A DNA stretch of 64,000 nt from Eupransor demetentiae (lineage in GTDB: Bacteria > Bacillota > Bacilli > Lactobacillales > Lactobacillaceae): assembly GCF_963930865.1 (NCBI RefSeq), contig NZ_CAWVOH010000001.1, positions 124,001-188,000 on the forward strand, read 5' to 3'. How positions within the stretch are numbered: the stretch's first letter is position 1; every line of letters starts with the position of its first letter. A program made the position numbers and the translations under genes. Shown piece after piece: positions 1 to 7,156 of the stretch. The notes under the pieces were generated by a model that searched no databases, was not told the origin of the DNA, and was given only the letters and a program-made list of their open reading frames with translations.

Positions 1-863
1 TCTTTGCCTTCTTCTTCATTGTGCTTCTCGCTCTGATTTTAATTTTGCAAACCAAGATTGATAACTTGCACACCTTGAATCCTTCGAAGTTTGATTTCTG
101 GTCCGCCATTATGTTGGTTGGTTTTGGTGGCGTTTTGTACGCCATTTCCATCATTCCTTCGGTGGGAAAGACTTGGAACTGGGGTGAATGGATTTTGCTT
201 CTGCTTGTCTCTTTGGCAGTCTTGGCCTTCTTCGTTTACCGGCAGCTTAAGCTGCAAGAACCATTCTTGGATCTCTCTGTCTTTGGTTATCATGGCTACT
301 TGCCCGCCATGCTTTTGACTGGGATTTCCTATTCAGGTTTGATTACCGCTACGGTTTTGATGCCCTTGTTCTACCAGCGAATCTTTGGCTTGGCACCTTT
401 GTGGTCAGGCTTGTTGATGGTACCTGCTGCCGTCTTCCTTTCCCTTTTGAACCCCCGTGCCGGAGCTTTGTTAAATAAGATTGGCTTGAAAAACTTGGTC
501 TACATCGGAACGACGATGATGATCTTGGGTTATATCTTGCTTTCAACATTGGGAACGCACAGCATTTGGATTGGCTTGCTTGCAGCCATGTCATTGGAGG
601 GTGGAAACGCCTTTATCATGATGCCTGCTGTAACGGCGGCCAACAACGTTTTGCCAGACAAATTGGTTCCTCATGGAACGGCTATCATCACGACCATGCG
701 TCAAGTCATTGGCTCGGCAAGTATCGTGGTGGCAACCATCTTGATTACCGACTTCAATAAGACGCTTTCTTACGGTGCTGCCTTGTCATCAACAACGACT
801 TGGTTTATCTTAATTCCTTTGTTAGGACTACTTTTGGCCACTCGAATTAAGGCAAAGAAGTAA
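1..863 (+). CDS. MFS multidrug exporter, DHA2/EmrB type (5' truncated)
   Basis: The reading frame is open from base 3, so the gene begins upstream of the window. The visible part of about 287 residues is almost entirely hydrophobic, with roughly eight membrane helices, matching the C-terminal half of a 14-helix DHA2 (EmrB/QacA) proton-coupled drug exporter. A Q-R-I-F-G-L-A-P-L-W-S-G-L-L-M-P-type segment and a P-x-A-G-A-L-L-N-K-x-G-like helix 11 region are typical of the family. It ends in the basic tail AKK. Substrate cannot be deduced. Expected at the cell membrane. Identity as MFS is firm; exact subfamily is inference. Confidence 0.8.
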   Translation, partial: FAFFFIVLLALILILQTKIDNLHTLNPSKFDFWSAIMLVGFGGVLYAISIIPSVGKTWNWGEWILLLLVSLAVLAFFVYRQLKLQEPFLDLSVFGYHGYLPAMLLTGISYSGLITATVLMPLFYQRIFGLAPLWSGLLMVPAAVFLSLLNPRAGALLNKIGLKNLVYIGTTMMILGYILLSTLGTHSIWIGLLAAMSLEGGNAFIMMPAVTAANNVLPDKLVPHGTAIITTMRQVIGSASIVVATILITDFNKTLSYGAALSSTTTWFILIPLLGLLLATRIKAKK

Positions 864-872
864 GACAGATGT

Positions 873-901
873 TTTATGTATGTGCCATAGTGTGCTATCA
901 T
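873..901 (+). promoter_or_regulatory. Putative extended -10 promoter for the small charged ORFs
   Basis: TGC-TATCAT at 893-901 is an extended -10 element; a weak -35 (TTTATG, 873-878) lies 17 nt upstream. It sits 26 nt before the ATG at 928. Confidence 0.45.
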
Positions 902-927
902 ATTTGTTAAAAGAAAGGGGATTCATT

Positions 928-1116
928 ATGACTACTGAACGTGATGGATTAAAAGAAAACCGCGAATCATTCGAACAAGCAAAGGCTAAGCAAGCTAGCG
1001 AAAAGGCTGCTGAAAAGCACGAACACAAGAATGTTGCGGCTGAACATGCTGAACATAAGGATGCGCGTTACGACAACGAAGCATTCGAAGCTGAAAAGAA
1101 AGATTTTGAGGGCTAA
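928..1116 (+). CDS. Small highly charged protein, unknown function (62 aa)
   Basis: The start at 928 is chosen because it follows a clear Shine-Dalgarno (AAGAAAGGGG, 911-920); a longer reading frame from 880 has no ribosome site. The product is 62 residues with no hydrophobic segment, very rich in Glu, Lys, Ala and His (for example EKAAEKHEHK and AAEHAEHK), so it is probably a soluble helical or disordered protein. It is followed 5 nt after its stop by a second ORF of the same style, and both share one promoter and terminator. No family is recognised. The good ribosome site, own transcription unit and biased composition argue it is translated. Confidence 0.6.
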   Translation: MTTERDGLKENRESFEQAKAKQASEKAAEKHEHKNVAAEHAEHKDARYDNEAFEAEKKDFEG

Positions 1117-1121
1117 GCACT

Positions 1122-1262
1122 ATGGAAAAGAAGCACGAATTTGAAGCAGCAGATGCTCGTGAAGTGGAAGATGCAAAGCGCGAAAGCGAACGCAACGAAA
1201 AGCAATCACAATTCGTTGAATCTTCCCATGAAGCTCGCGAAAAGGATGCTGAAAACAAGTAA
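1122..1262 (+). CDS. Small highly charged protein, unknown function (46 aa)
   Basis: ATG at 1122 opens a 46-residue frame ending at TAA 1260-1262, directly before a terminator. A GAGGG-like ribosome site overlaps the end of the preceding gene, suggesting coupled translation. Composition resembles the upstream protein: Glu, Lys, Ala, Arg and Ser, no hydrophobic stretch, single phenylalanines spaced apart (EFEAADAREVEDAKRE; QFVESSHEAREKDAENK). It may be a diverged partner or paralogue of the 928-1116 product. Function unknown. Confidence 0.5.
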   Translation: MEKKHEFEAADAREVEDAKRESERNEKQSQFVESSHEAREKDAENK

Positions 1263-1270
1263 TTAAAAGC

Positions 1271-1296
1271 CGACTAGATTCTTAGTCGCTTTTTTT
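1271..1296 (+). terminator. Rho-independent terminator
   Basis: Stem CGACTA/TAGTCG (1271-1276 with 1283-1288) followed by a T run at 1290-1296; ends the unit of two small charged ORFs. Confidence 0.8.
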
Positions 1297-1406
1297 ATGC
1301 GCAAATGGGCATTATTTTATGGCAATTTAATCTCCAATTGCGTAAAATAGACAGGATGAATTCAACAGCTACCAACGAAGAGGCGGCTTCGTCTCAGGAG
1401 GAAATC

Positions 1407-2036
1407 GTGGCAAAAAAACCTTTATTAATCGGTATTACCGGAGGTTCCGGATCGGGTAAGACAACAGTCAGCCGGGCATTGATGACGCGCTTGGCCGATC
1501 ATAAGACGGTCTTGTTGCAGCAAGATTCTTACTACCGAGACCAATCGGACAAGCCTTGGTCGGAACGTGTGAAAACCAACTATGACCATCCAGATTCTTT
1601 GGAAACCGATCTTTTCGTTTCAGACTTGAAGAAGTTGATTCGCTACGAAGCTATTGACGTACCTGTCTATGATTACGAACGTCACACCCGCTCTGCTGAA
1701 ACGGTTCATGTTGAACCAGCAGATGTTATTATTGTTGATGGGGTTTTGCTCTTTAACGATTCAGAAGTTCGCAAGCTTTTGGATTTGAAGGTTTACGTGG
1801 ATACCGATGATGATATTCGCTTCATTCGCCGTCTCCAACGTGATACGACGGAACGTGGCCGTACTGTTGATGGCGTGATTGAGCAATACTTAGCTACGGT
1901 TAAGCCCATGCACAACCAGTTTGTGGAACCAACCAAGCGCTACGCTGACATCATCGTGCCAGAAGGGGGCGAAAACTTCGTCGCTATCGACATGTTGATG
2001 AACCAGGCTTTGGCCATCGTTAATGAAAATACATAA
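1407..2036 (+). CDS. udk: Uridine kinase
   Basis: Phosphorylates uridine and cytidine to UMP/CMP in cytosolic pyrimidine salvage. A GTG start at 1407 is preferred because AGGAGG (1396-1401) lies 5 nt upstream and the product then begins with the family's usual MAKKPLLIGITGG; upstream ATG/GTG codons (1305, 1355) add an atypical tail. The resulting 209 residues match the family length. The P-loop GGSGSGKTT is at about residues 10-18, followed by the QQDSYYRD substrate segment and the DGVLLF strand. It is a single gene ended by a terminator. Confidence 0.9.
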   Translation: MAKKPLLIGITGGSGSGKTTVSRALMTRLADHKTVLLQQDSYYRDQSDKPWSERVKTNYDHPDSLETDLFVSDLKKLIRYEAIDVPVYDYERHTRSAETVHVEPADVIIVDGVLLFNDSEVRKLLDLKVYVDTDDDIRFIRRLQRDTTERGRTVDGVIEQYLATVKPMHNQFVEPTKRYADIIVPEGGENFVAIDMLMNQALAIVNENT

Positions 2037-2040
2037 AAAA

Positions 2041-2065
2041 CCGACCCGTTAGGGTCGGCTTTTTT
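2041..2065. terminator. Bidirectional terminator between udk and the rpiR-family gene
   Basis: Perfect 7-bp stem CCGACCC/GGGTCGG with GTTA loop, preceded by an A run and followed by a T run, so it can serve udk and the convergent gene. Confidence 0.85.
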
Positions 2066-2915
2066 ATTGGGTACGCGTTTCTTCGATTACGTTACGAAGG
2101 GTATCGACTACGCCTTGCGTCTGCTTAGGCATTTGCGAACCAATCATCGTAAAGAGGGTATCGATGATGGTGATCTGAGCAATCAGCGAAGACATTGACT
2201 CACTGCGGAAATTAACTTCTTCAGCTAAGGACAGCAGTACGATGTCGGCTAACTTGGCCAGGGGCGCATCGGCAAAGGAAGTGATGGCGATCAGCGGAAC
2301 TCCATTTTTCTTTAGTTGCTGGGCAATTAAAAGGGTATCCTCGTTGCGACCCGAATGGGAAATCACGACGGCAGCATCACGGGGCTTCAACTTGACGGCC
2401 TGCATGAGCTGAATGTCATAGTCCGGATGGGAAATCACATCCAGCGGGGTACGCAAGAATTTGTGGTAGGCATTAAAGGCAACAATTGAGGAACCACCAA
2501 TCCCGAAAAAGCCAATTCGCTGAGCACCCATTAAAATCTGGGCAGCTTGGTCAAGTAACTCGGCTGAGCAGTGGTTTAGGGTTGCGTCCAAGGCATTTTT
2601 GGCCCCTGAGAAAACTTTGCGGGCAATGGCTTGAGTATTGTCGCTATCGGCAATTTCACCAAAGAGGTCCACTGGGGGATTGGAATTGGCGAAGGAGGCT
2701 AGGGCGACGGAGAAGTCACGGTAGGAATCGTAGCCAATTTTTTTGACGAAGCGCGAAATCGAGGCGGTTGACACCTTACTGGCCTCGGCTAGCTCCTGAA
2801 TGGTGAGTTCACCGGCTTGGCGGGGGTGCTTTAATATGTAGGTGATTAACTTATCTTCGGTTGAATTTGCCCGCTTTTGTTGGTTTTGCAGGGCAGAAAT
2901 GATGCTATAGGCCAT
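2064..2915 (-). CDS. RpiR/MurR-family transcriptional regulator, probable gluconate regulator
   Basis: Cytosolic DNA-binding regulator with an N-terminal RpiR helix-turn-helix (TIQELAEASKVSTASISRFVKKIGYDS region, about residues 35-65) and a C-terminal SIS sugar-phosphate-binding domain (IGFFGIGGSS near 130, VVISHSGRNEDTL near 180). The start at 2915 (MAYSIISALQ) gives 283 residues, the normal size; longer in-frame starts run through the promoter and into gnd. It is divergent from gnd-gntK-gntP, so it most likely senses a gluconate-pathway intermediate such as 6-phosphogluconate and controls that set and itself. The ligand is inference. Confidence 0.88.
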   Translation of the reverse strand: MAYSIISALQNQQKRANSTEDKLITYILKHPRQAGELTIQELAEASKVSTASISRFVKKIGYDSYRDFSVALASFANSNPPVDLFGEIADSDNTQAIARKVFSGAKNALDATLNHCSAELLDQAAQILMGAQRIGFFGIGGSSIVAFNAYHKFLRTPLDVISHPDYDIQLMQAVKLKPRDAAVVISHSGRNEDTLLIAQQLKKNGVPLIAITSFADAPLAKLADIVLLSLAEEVNFRSESMSSLIAQITIIDTLFTMIGSQMPKQTQGVVDTLRNVIEETRTQ

Positions 2916-2945
2916 GAGAAACTCGCTTTTATAGAGAATAAAATA

Positions 2946-2974
2946 ACTATACGAGATTAGAAAATAATTTTCAA
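2946..2974 (-). promoter_or_regulatory. Sigma-A promoter of the rpiR-family gene
   Basis: On the minus strand TTGAAA (2974-2969), 17-nt spacer, TATAGT (2951-2946), reading towards the ATG at 2915. Confidence 0.65.
2960..2972. promoter_or_regulatory. Candidate RpiR operator palindrome
   Basis: Perfect inverted repeat GAAAAT-A-ATTTTC. It overlaps the -35 of the regulator's own promoter and ends 11 bp before the -35 of gnd, the expected position for a shared operator. RpiR-family sites are commonly short A/T-rich palindromes; assignment is inference. Confidence 0.5.
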
Positions 2975-2983
2975 ATAAATAAC

Positions 2984-3012
2984 TTGCACCCTGTAAATTT
3001 TTTTCATATAAT
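2984..3012 (+). promoter_or_regulatory. Sigma-A promoter of gnd
   Basis: TTGCAC (2984-2989), 17-nt spacer, TATAAT (3007-3012); 44 nt upstream of the gnd ATG. Confidence 0.85.
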
Positions 3013-3056
3013 AATGGTTGTAACGAAGTAAAAATTATAAAAGAGGTAATATTTCC

Positions 3057-3968
3057 ATGAAGTTTGCAATGATTGGCCTTGGAAAGATGGGTCTTAACTT
3101 GGTTAAGAACGCCGTTGACAATGGTCACGAAGTAGTAGCTTTCGATTTGAACCCTGAATTCGTAACTGAAGCTGCAGATTACTCTGACAAGGTTGAAGGT
3201 GCATCAAGCATCGACGACATGTTGTCAAAGTTGCCTACTCCTAAGGTTGTTTGGGTTATGGTTCCAGCCGGTGCCCCAACTAACTCAACCATCGACACTT
3301 TGATCGAAAAGATGTCAGCTGGTGACATGATTATCGATGGTGGTAACTCAAACTACAAGGACAACTTGGAACAAAACAAGCGCACTACTGCTGCTGGAAT
3401 TAAGTTCTTCGATGCCGGTACTTCTGGTGGAATGAACGGTGCCCGTAACGGTGGTAACTTCATGATCGGTGGCGATGATGTTGAAGCTTGGAAGCACATC
3501 GAACCATTGTTTAAGTCAATCGCAGAACCTGATGGTTACCTATACACTGGTCGCCTTGGTTCAGGTCACTACTTGAAGATGGTCCACAACGGTATCGAAT
3601 ACGGTATGATGCAAGCCATCGCCGAAGGTTTCGAAGTTTTGGAAGCCTCACAATTCGACTACGACTACGAAGCTGTTGCTAAGTTGTGGAACCACGGTTC
3701 AGTTATCCGTTCATGGTTGATGGAATTGGCCGAAGAACAATTTGCTAAGGATCCTAAGTTGTCAAAGATTTCAGGCGTTATGCACTCATCTGGTGAAGGT
3801 AAGTGGACTGTCGAAGAATCACTTGATTTGGAAGTTCCAGCCCCTGTTATCTACCTTTCATTGGCAATGCGTTACCGTTCACTTCAAGAAGATACCTTTA
3901 CTGGTAAGGTTGTTTCAGCCTTGCGTAACGGTTTCGGTGGCCACGCAATGGACGCTGCTAAGAAGTAA
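3057..3968 (+). CDS. gnd: 6-phosphogluconate dehydrogenase, decarboxylating, short form
   Basis: Oxidises 6-phosphogluconate to ribulose 5-phosphate and CO2, the entry to the phosphoketolase pathway of heterofermentative bacteria. The 303-residue length is that of the short YqeC/GntZ type, whose members are often NAD-dependent. The N-terminal nucleotide-binding loop GLGKMG is at residues 7-12. Conserved active-site segments follow: DGGNSNYKD (about 94-102), SGGMNGARNG (about 122-131) and the YLKMVHNGIEYG helix carrying the catalytic lysine and asparagine (about 175-186). RBS AGAGGT precedes the ATG. First gene of the gluconate set; a terminator follows, so expression of gntK may depend on read-through. 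Confidence 0.93.
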   Translation: MKFAMIGLGKMGLNLVKNAVDNGHEVVAFDLNPEFVTEAADYSDKVEGASSIDDMLSKLPTPKVVWVMVPAGAPTNSTIDTLIEKMSAGDMIIDGGNSNYKDNLEQNKRTTAAGIKFFDAGTSGGMNGARNGGNFMIGGDDVEAWKHIEPLFKSIAEPDGYLYTGRLGSGHYLKMVHNGIEYGMMQAIAEGFEVLEASQFDYDYEAVAKLWNHGSVIRSWLMELAEEQFAKDPKLSKISGVMHSSGEGKWTVEESLDLEVPAPVIYLSLAMRYRSLQEDTFTGKVVSALRNGFGGHAMDAAKK

Positions 3969-3991
3969 AAGCTTACTTCATTTTGAAAATT

Positions 3992-4012
3992 GCTCCCGGT
4001 CGGGGGCTTTTT
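3992..4012 (+). terminator. Terminator or attenuating hairpin between gnd and gntK
   Basis: GCTCCC/GGGGGC stem (one G-T pair) followed by TTTTTC. The tail is short, so partial read-through into gntK is plausible. Confidence 0.65.
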
Positions 4013-4063
4013 CTGTGTTAATGAAATCAATCGCACTTGTATTTCGAAAATGGAGAAAACAAA

Positions 4064-5602
4064 ATGGATTACATGATTGGTGTCGATCTCGGCACTACGT
4101 CAACCAAGGCGGTATTGTTCGACGACCAGAACAAGGTTGTCGCTCAAGCTAACTATGGCTACCCCTTGTACCGTGATGAGCCCGACATGGCGGAAGAAGA
4201 TTTGGATGAAATCTTCACTGCCTTTTCGAACGCTTTAGCAGCGGTTATTCGTAAGGCCAATTTGTCAGCAGGTAACAAGATTGCAGCGGTATCATTTTCA
4301 TCTGCCATGCATTCTTTGATTGCCTTTGATAAGGATTGGAAACCATTGACCCGAGTGATTACTTGGGCCGATACCCGTGCCGTCGACTTTGCTGATCAGC
4401 TTAAGTCTTCTGGTTTGGGACAAGAAATTTATTCAAAAACTGGAACGCCTATTCACCCTATGGCTCCTTTGTCAAAGTTGCTTTGGTTGAAGGCTGAATA
4501 TCCTGAAATCTTCCAGAATGCGGCCCACTACTTGGGTATCAAGGAATATCTCTTCCACCGTCTTTTCGGTAGCAACAAGATGGATATTTCAATGGCTTCA
4601 GGAACTGGTTTGTTTAACATCTTTGAACTGGATTGGGACAAGCAAGCCTTGAAGTTGACTGGCGTTCGCAAGGAACAATTGCCGGAAACGGTTGAACCAT
4701 ACGCCTATGAAAACACCATGGCGCCTGAATTTGCTGCCGTTTTGGGAATTCCAACCGACGTGCCATTCGTTTATGGTGCTGGTGATGGACCTTTGTCAAA
4801 CCTTGGTGTTGACGCGGTTAAGCCTGGTGTGGCTGCCATCACAATCGGTACTTCTGGTGCCATTCGTGTTGTTTCCGACAAGCCCGTTATTGATCCAAAG
4901 GGCCGTACCTTTACTTACGCCTTGGATAAGGATCACTGGGTTGTTGGTGGCCCGGTTAACAACGGTGGGGATGTCTTCCGTTGGGCCCGCGATAACCTCT
5001 TTGATGCCGAAAAGTCAACGGCGGCCTTGCTTGGCCGCGATGCCTATGACTTGATGACTGAAATTGCTTCTCGCATTCCAGCCGGGTCAGATGGCTTGAT
5101 TTTCCATCCCTATCTTGGTGGGGAACGTGCGCCAATCTGGGACGCCAATGCCCGTGGTTCCTTCTTTGGTTTGAACCACAGTCACACGCGTGCCAACATG
5201 CTGCGTGCCGTCCTTGAAGGAATTACTTTTAACGTTTACATGGTTTCACTTGCACTTGAAGAAGTTGTTGGAACCTTGAACTCAATTCAAGCAACGGGTG
5301 GCTTTGCCCGCTCACCATTGTGGCGTCAAATGTTCGCCGACATTTTCGAGCAACCCGTTACTGTTCCAGAAGCCTTCGAATCTGGTGCCTTGGCTGCCGT
5401 TATTGTGGCTCAAAAGGCCTTGGGTAAGATTGATGATTTGTATGAAATCTCAAAGTACATTGGGGATTCAAACACTTACCAACCTGATCCAAAGAATTTC
5501 GAAGCATATCGTGAGTTAGCCCCAATCTTTATCCGGCTTTCTCGTCAATTGCAGACTGAATATGACAACATTGCCAACTACCAACGTAAGCATAATCAGT
5601 AA
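4064..5602 (+). CDS. gntK: Gluconokinase, FGGY family
   Basis: Phosphorylates gluconate to 6-phosphogluconate with ATP, feeding the neighbouring dehydrogenase. The ATG at 4064 follows GGAG by 8 nt and starts MDYMIGVDLGTTSTKAV, the FGGY ATP-site strand with catalytic-fold Asp8; an upstream TTG at 4037 lacks a ribosome site. Length 512 residues fits. Later motifs: ITWADTRA (about 95-102), the GAGDGPLSNLGVDAV region (about 238-252), AITIGTSGAIR (about 258) and the C-terminal FGGY-signature-like ATGGFARSPLWRQMFAD (about 410-427). Specificity for gluconate is inferred from context with gnd and gntP. Confidence 0.9.
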   Translation: MDYMIGVDLGTTSTKAVLFDDQNKVVAQANYGYPLYRDEPDMAEEDLDEIFTAFSNALAAVIRKANLSAGNKIAAVSFSSAMHSLIAFDKDWKPLTRVITWADTRAVDFADQLKSSGLGQEIYSKTGTPIHPMAPLSKLLWLKAEYPEIFQNAAHYLGIKEYLFHRLFGSNKMDISMASGTGLFNIFELDWDKQALKLTGVRKEQLPETVEPYAYENTMAPEFAAVLGIPTDVPFVYGAGDGPLSNLGVDAVKPGVAAITIGTSGAIRVVSDKPVIDPKGRTFTYALDKDHWVVGGPVNNGGDVFRWARDNLFDAEKSTAALLGRDAYDLMTEIASRIPAGSDGLIFHPYLGGERAPIWDANARGSFFGLNHSHTRANMLRAVLEGITFNVYMVSLALEEVVGTLNSIQATGGFARSPLWRQMFADIFEQPVTVPEAFESGALAAVIVAQKALGKIDDLYEISKYIGDSNTYQPDPKNFEAYRELAPIFIRLSRQLQTEYDNIANYQRKHNQ

Positions 5603-5611
5603 AACCGCTAC

Positions 5612-5634
5612 AGGAGGAGAAGTTATCTAACTTC
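5612..5634 (+). promoter_or_regulatory. Shine-Dalgarno plus inverted repeat ahead of gntP
   Basis: AGGAGG at 5612-5617 is 28 nt from the gntP ATG, too far for normal use. Between them lies a perfect inverted repeat GAAGTTA-TC-TAACTTC (5619-5634). Folding it would leave about 12 nt between SD and ATG. The same layout occurs at purR. Confidence 0.5.
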
Positions 5635-5645
5635 GCACGCACATT

Positions 5646-7028
5646 ATGTCCTTTATCATGTTGTTGCTATCCATCTTGCTCTTGCTGTTGTTAATCACCA
5701 AGTTCAAGTTGAATACATTTGTTTCCCTAGTCATTACCGCTTTTGTTTTGGCGATTTTGCTAGGAATGTCACCGGATAAGATTCCAAGCGCCGTCCTCGG
5801 AAACGAAGGAATGGGAAATATCTTGGGATCAAATGCCGTCATCTTCATCTTTGGAGGAATGATTGGTCGTTTGGTGGCCGATGCTGGTGGATCTTACCGC
5901 ATTGCTAAAACTTTGATCGACTGGTTCGGTTTGAAGCGTTTGCAGTGGGCCGTTCTCTTGGCATCATTTATCATTGGTATTTCAATGATTTTCGGGGTTG
6001 GAATGGTTTTGTTGATTCCAATCGTCTTTGCGGTTGCCATTGAAGCTGGGGTTCCTTTGCTCTACCTGGGTGTTTCCATGACCGCGGCCTTGTCATCTGC
6101 ACAAGGTTTCTTGCCACCACAACCAGCGCCAACTGCCGTTGCCTCACAATTAGGTGCCAACGTTGGTATGATGTTGATTTTCGGTTTGTTCGTATCGATT
6201 ATCACGGCGGTTGTAGCCGGTCCTGTCTTCACGAAGTTGGCCCAAAAGTATGCACCGGGTGCCTTTAAGTTTACCGACCACATTGAAGCGGTTGGTGAAG
6301 TGAAGGAATACGACTTGGATGAAGCACCATCATTCTTCTTGTCCGTTTTGACTTCCGTCTTCCCCTTGATCTTCATGATCATTGCGACGGTTTATAAGTT
6401 GGTTTTGACTGGTGGAAAAGCGCCAGCTCATCCTGACATGACTTACAAGATTATCGACTTCTTGGCTAACCCTGCGGTGGCCATGACGATTTCTTTGGTC
6501 TTTGCTATCTTTGCCATGGGTATTTTCCAGGGCAAGACGATGAAGACGGTCGGTACTTCCCTAAACGAAGGTATGGCCGCCGTTTCAGGTATCCTACTTA
6601 TCGTTGGTGGTGGAGGAGCTTTGCGTGGTGTTTTGGTTACCTCAGGTTTGTCAAAGCAAATCGCTGACCTATTCTCATCCCACGGATCAATGAGCCCAAT
6701 CATGATTGTTATCTTTGCCTGGGCCGTTGCTTCCTTGCTCCGTATCGCCGTCGGTTCTGCCACGGTTGCCGGTATTACGGCTGTTGGTGTGGTTAATGGT
6801 ATTTTGGCCAACAACCCTGGTAATGAAATGCTTTTGGTCTTCGTGGCCTTGGCAATTGGTGCCGGATCATTGATTGCTTCTCACGTTAACGATGCTGGAT
6901 TCTGGATTTTCAAGGAATTCTTCGACTTGACGGTTAAGCAGACCTTCCAAATTTGGACGGTTCTAGAATGTGTCATCTCAATTACTGGATTAGCCGTAAT
7001 CCTAGCATTGACAGCAATCTTTGCTTAA
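5646..7028 (+). CDS. gntP: Gluconate permease, GntP family
   Basis: Proton-coupled gluconate importer in the cell membrane, 460 residues, about 12-14 helices. The N-terminus MSFIMLLLSILLLLLLITKFKLNTF matches the conserved first helix of GntP/GntT proteins, and family segments GMSPDKIPSAVLGNEGMGNILG, FLPPQPAPTAVASQLGANVG and SHVNDAGFW near the C-terminus are present. A stop codon at 5628-5630 limits the frame, so ATG 5646 is the only plausible standard start despite a distant Shine-Dalgarno. Last gene of the gluconate set. Confidence 0.92.
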   Translation: MSFIMLLLSILLLLLLITKFKLNTFVSLVITAFVLAILLGMSPDKIPSAVLGNEGMGNILGSNAVIFIFGGMIGRLVADAGGSYRIAKTLIDWFGLKRLQWAVLLASFIIGISMIFGVGMVLLIPIVFAVAIEAGVPLLYLGVSMTAALSSAQGFLPPQPAPTAVASQLGANVGMMLIFGLFVSIITAVVAGPVFTKLAQKYAPGAFKFTDHIEAVGEVKEYDLDEAPSFFLSVLTSVFPLIFMIIATVYKLVLTGGKAPAHPDMTYKIIDFLANPAVAMTISLVFAIFAMGIFQGKTMKTVGTSLNEGMAAVSGILLIVGGGGALRGVLVTSGLSKQIADLFSSHGSMSPIMIVIFAWAVASLLRIAVGSATVAGITAVGVVNGILANNPGNEMLLVFVALAIGAGSLIASHVNDAGFWIFKEFFDLTVKQTFQIWTVLECVISITGLAVILALTAIFA

Positions 7029-7030
7029 AT

Positions 7031-7065
7031 AATAGCCATCCTTTGGGATGGCTATTTGCATTTTC
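7031..7065 (+). terminator. Terminator after gntP
   Basis: Perfect 11-bp stem AATAGCCATCC/GGATGGCTATT with TTTG loop; the tail (TGCATTTTC) is only moderately T-rich. Confidence 0.7.
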
Positions 7066-7084
7066 TAGAACTTACTTGTAAAAT
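7056..7084 (+). promoter_or_regulatory. Sigma-A promoter of the YveA-like permease
   Basis: TTGCAT (7056-7061), 17-nt spacer, TAAAAT (7079-7084). The -35 begins inside the tail of the preceding terminator. Confidence 0.75.
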
Positions 7085-7118
7085 AGTGACCATCACTTAA
7101 GTAATTTGAGTGGTCACT
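7085..7118. promoter_or_regulatory. Inverted repeat over the predicted start point
   Basis: AGTGACCA (7085-7092) and TGGTCACT (7111-7118) with an internal partly paired CTTAA/TTGAG, followed by TTTTT. It directly follows the -10 and spans the predicted start point near 7091. Could be an operator, or a leader hairpin/attenuator. Confidence 0.45.
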
Positions 7119-7156
7119 TTTTGTTGAGATAAAATATAACATTCGGAAAGGTTATT

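Noticed and set aside
4014..4063. Separate promoter for gntK
   Set aside because: No convincing -35/-10 pair; read-through from gnd is simpler.
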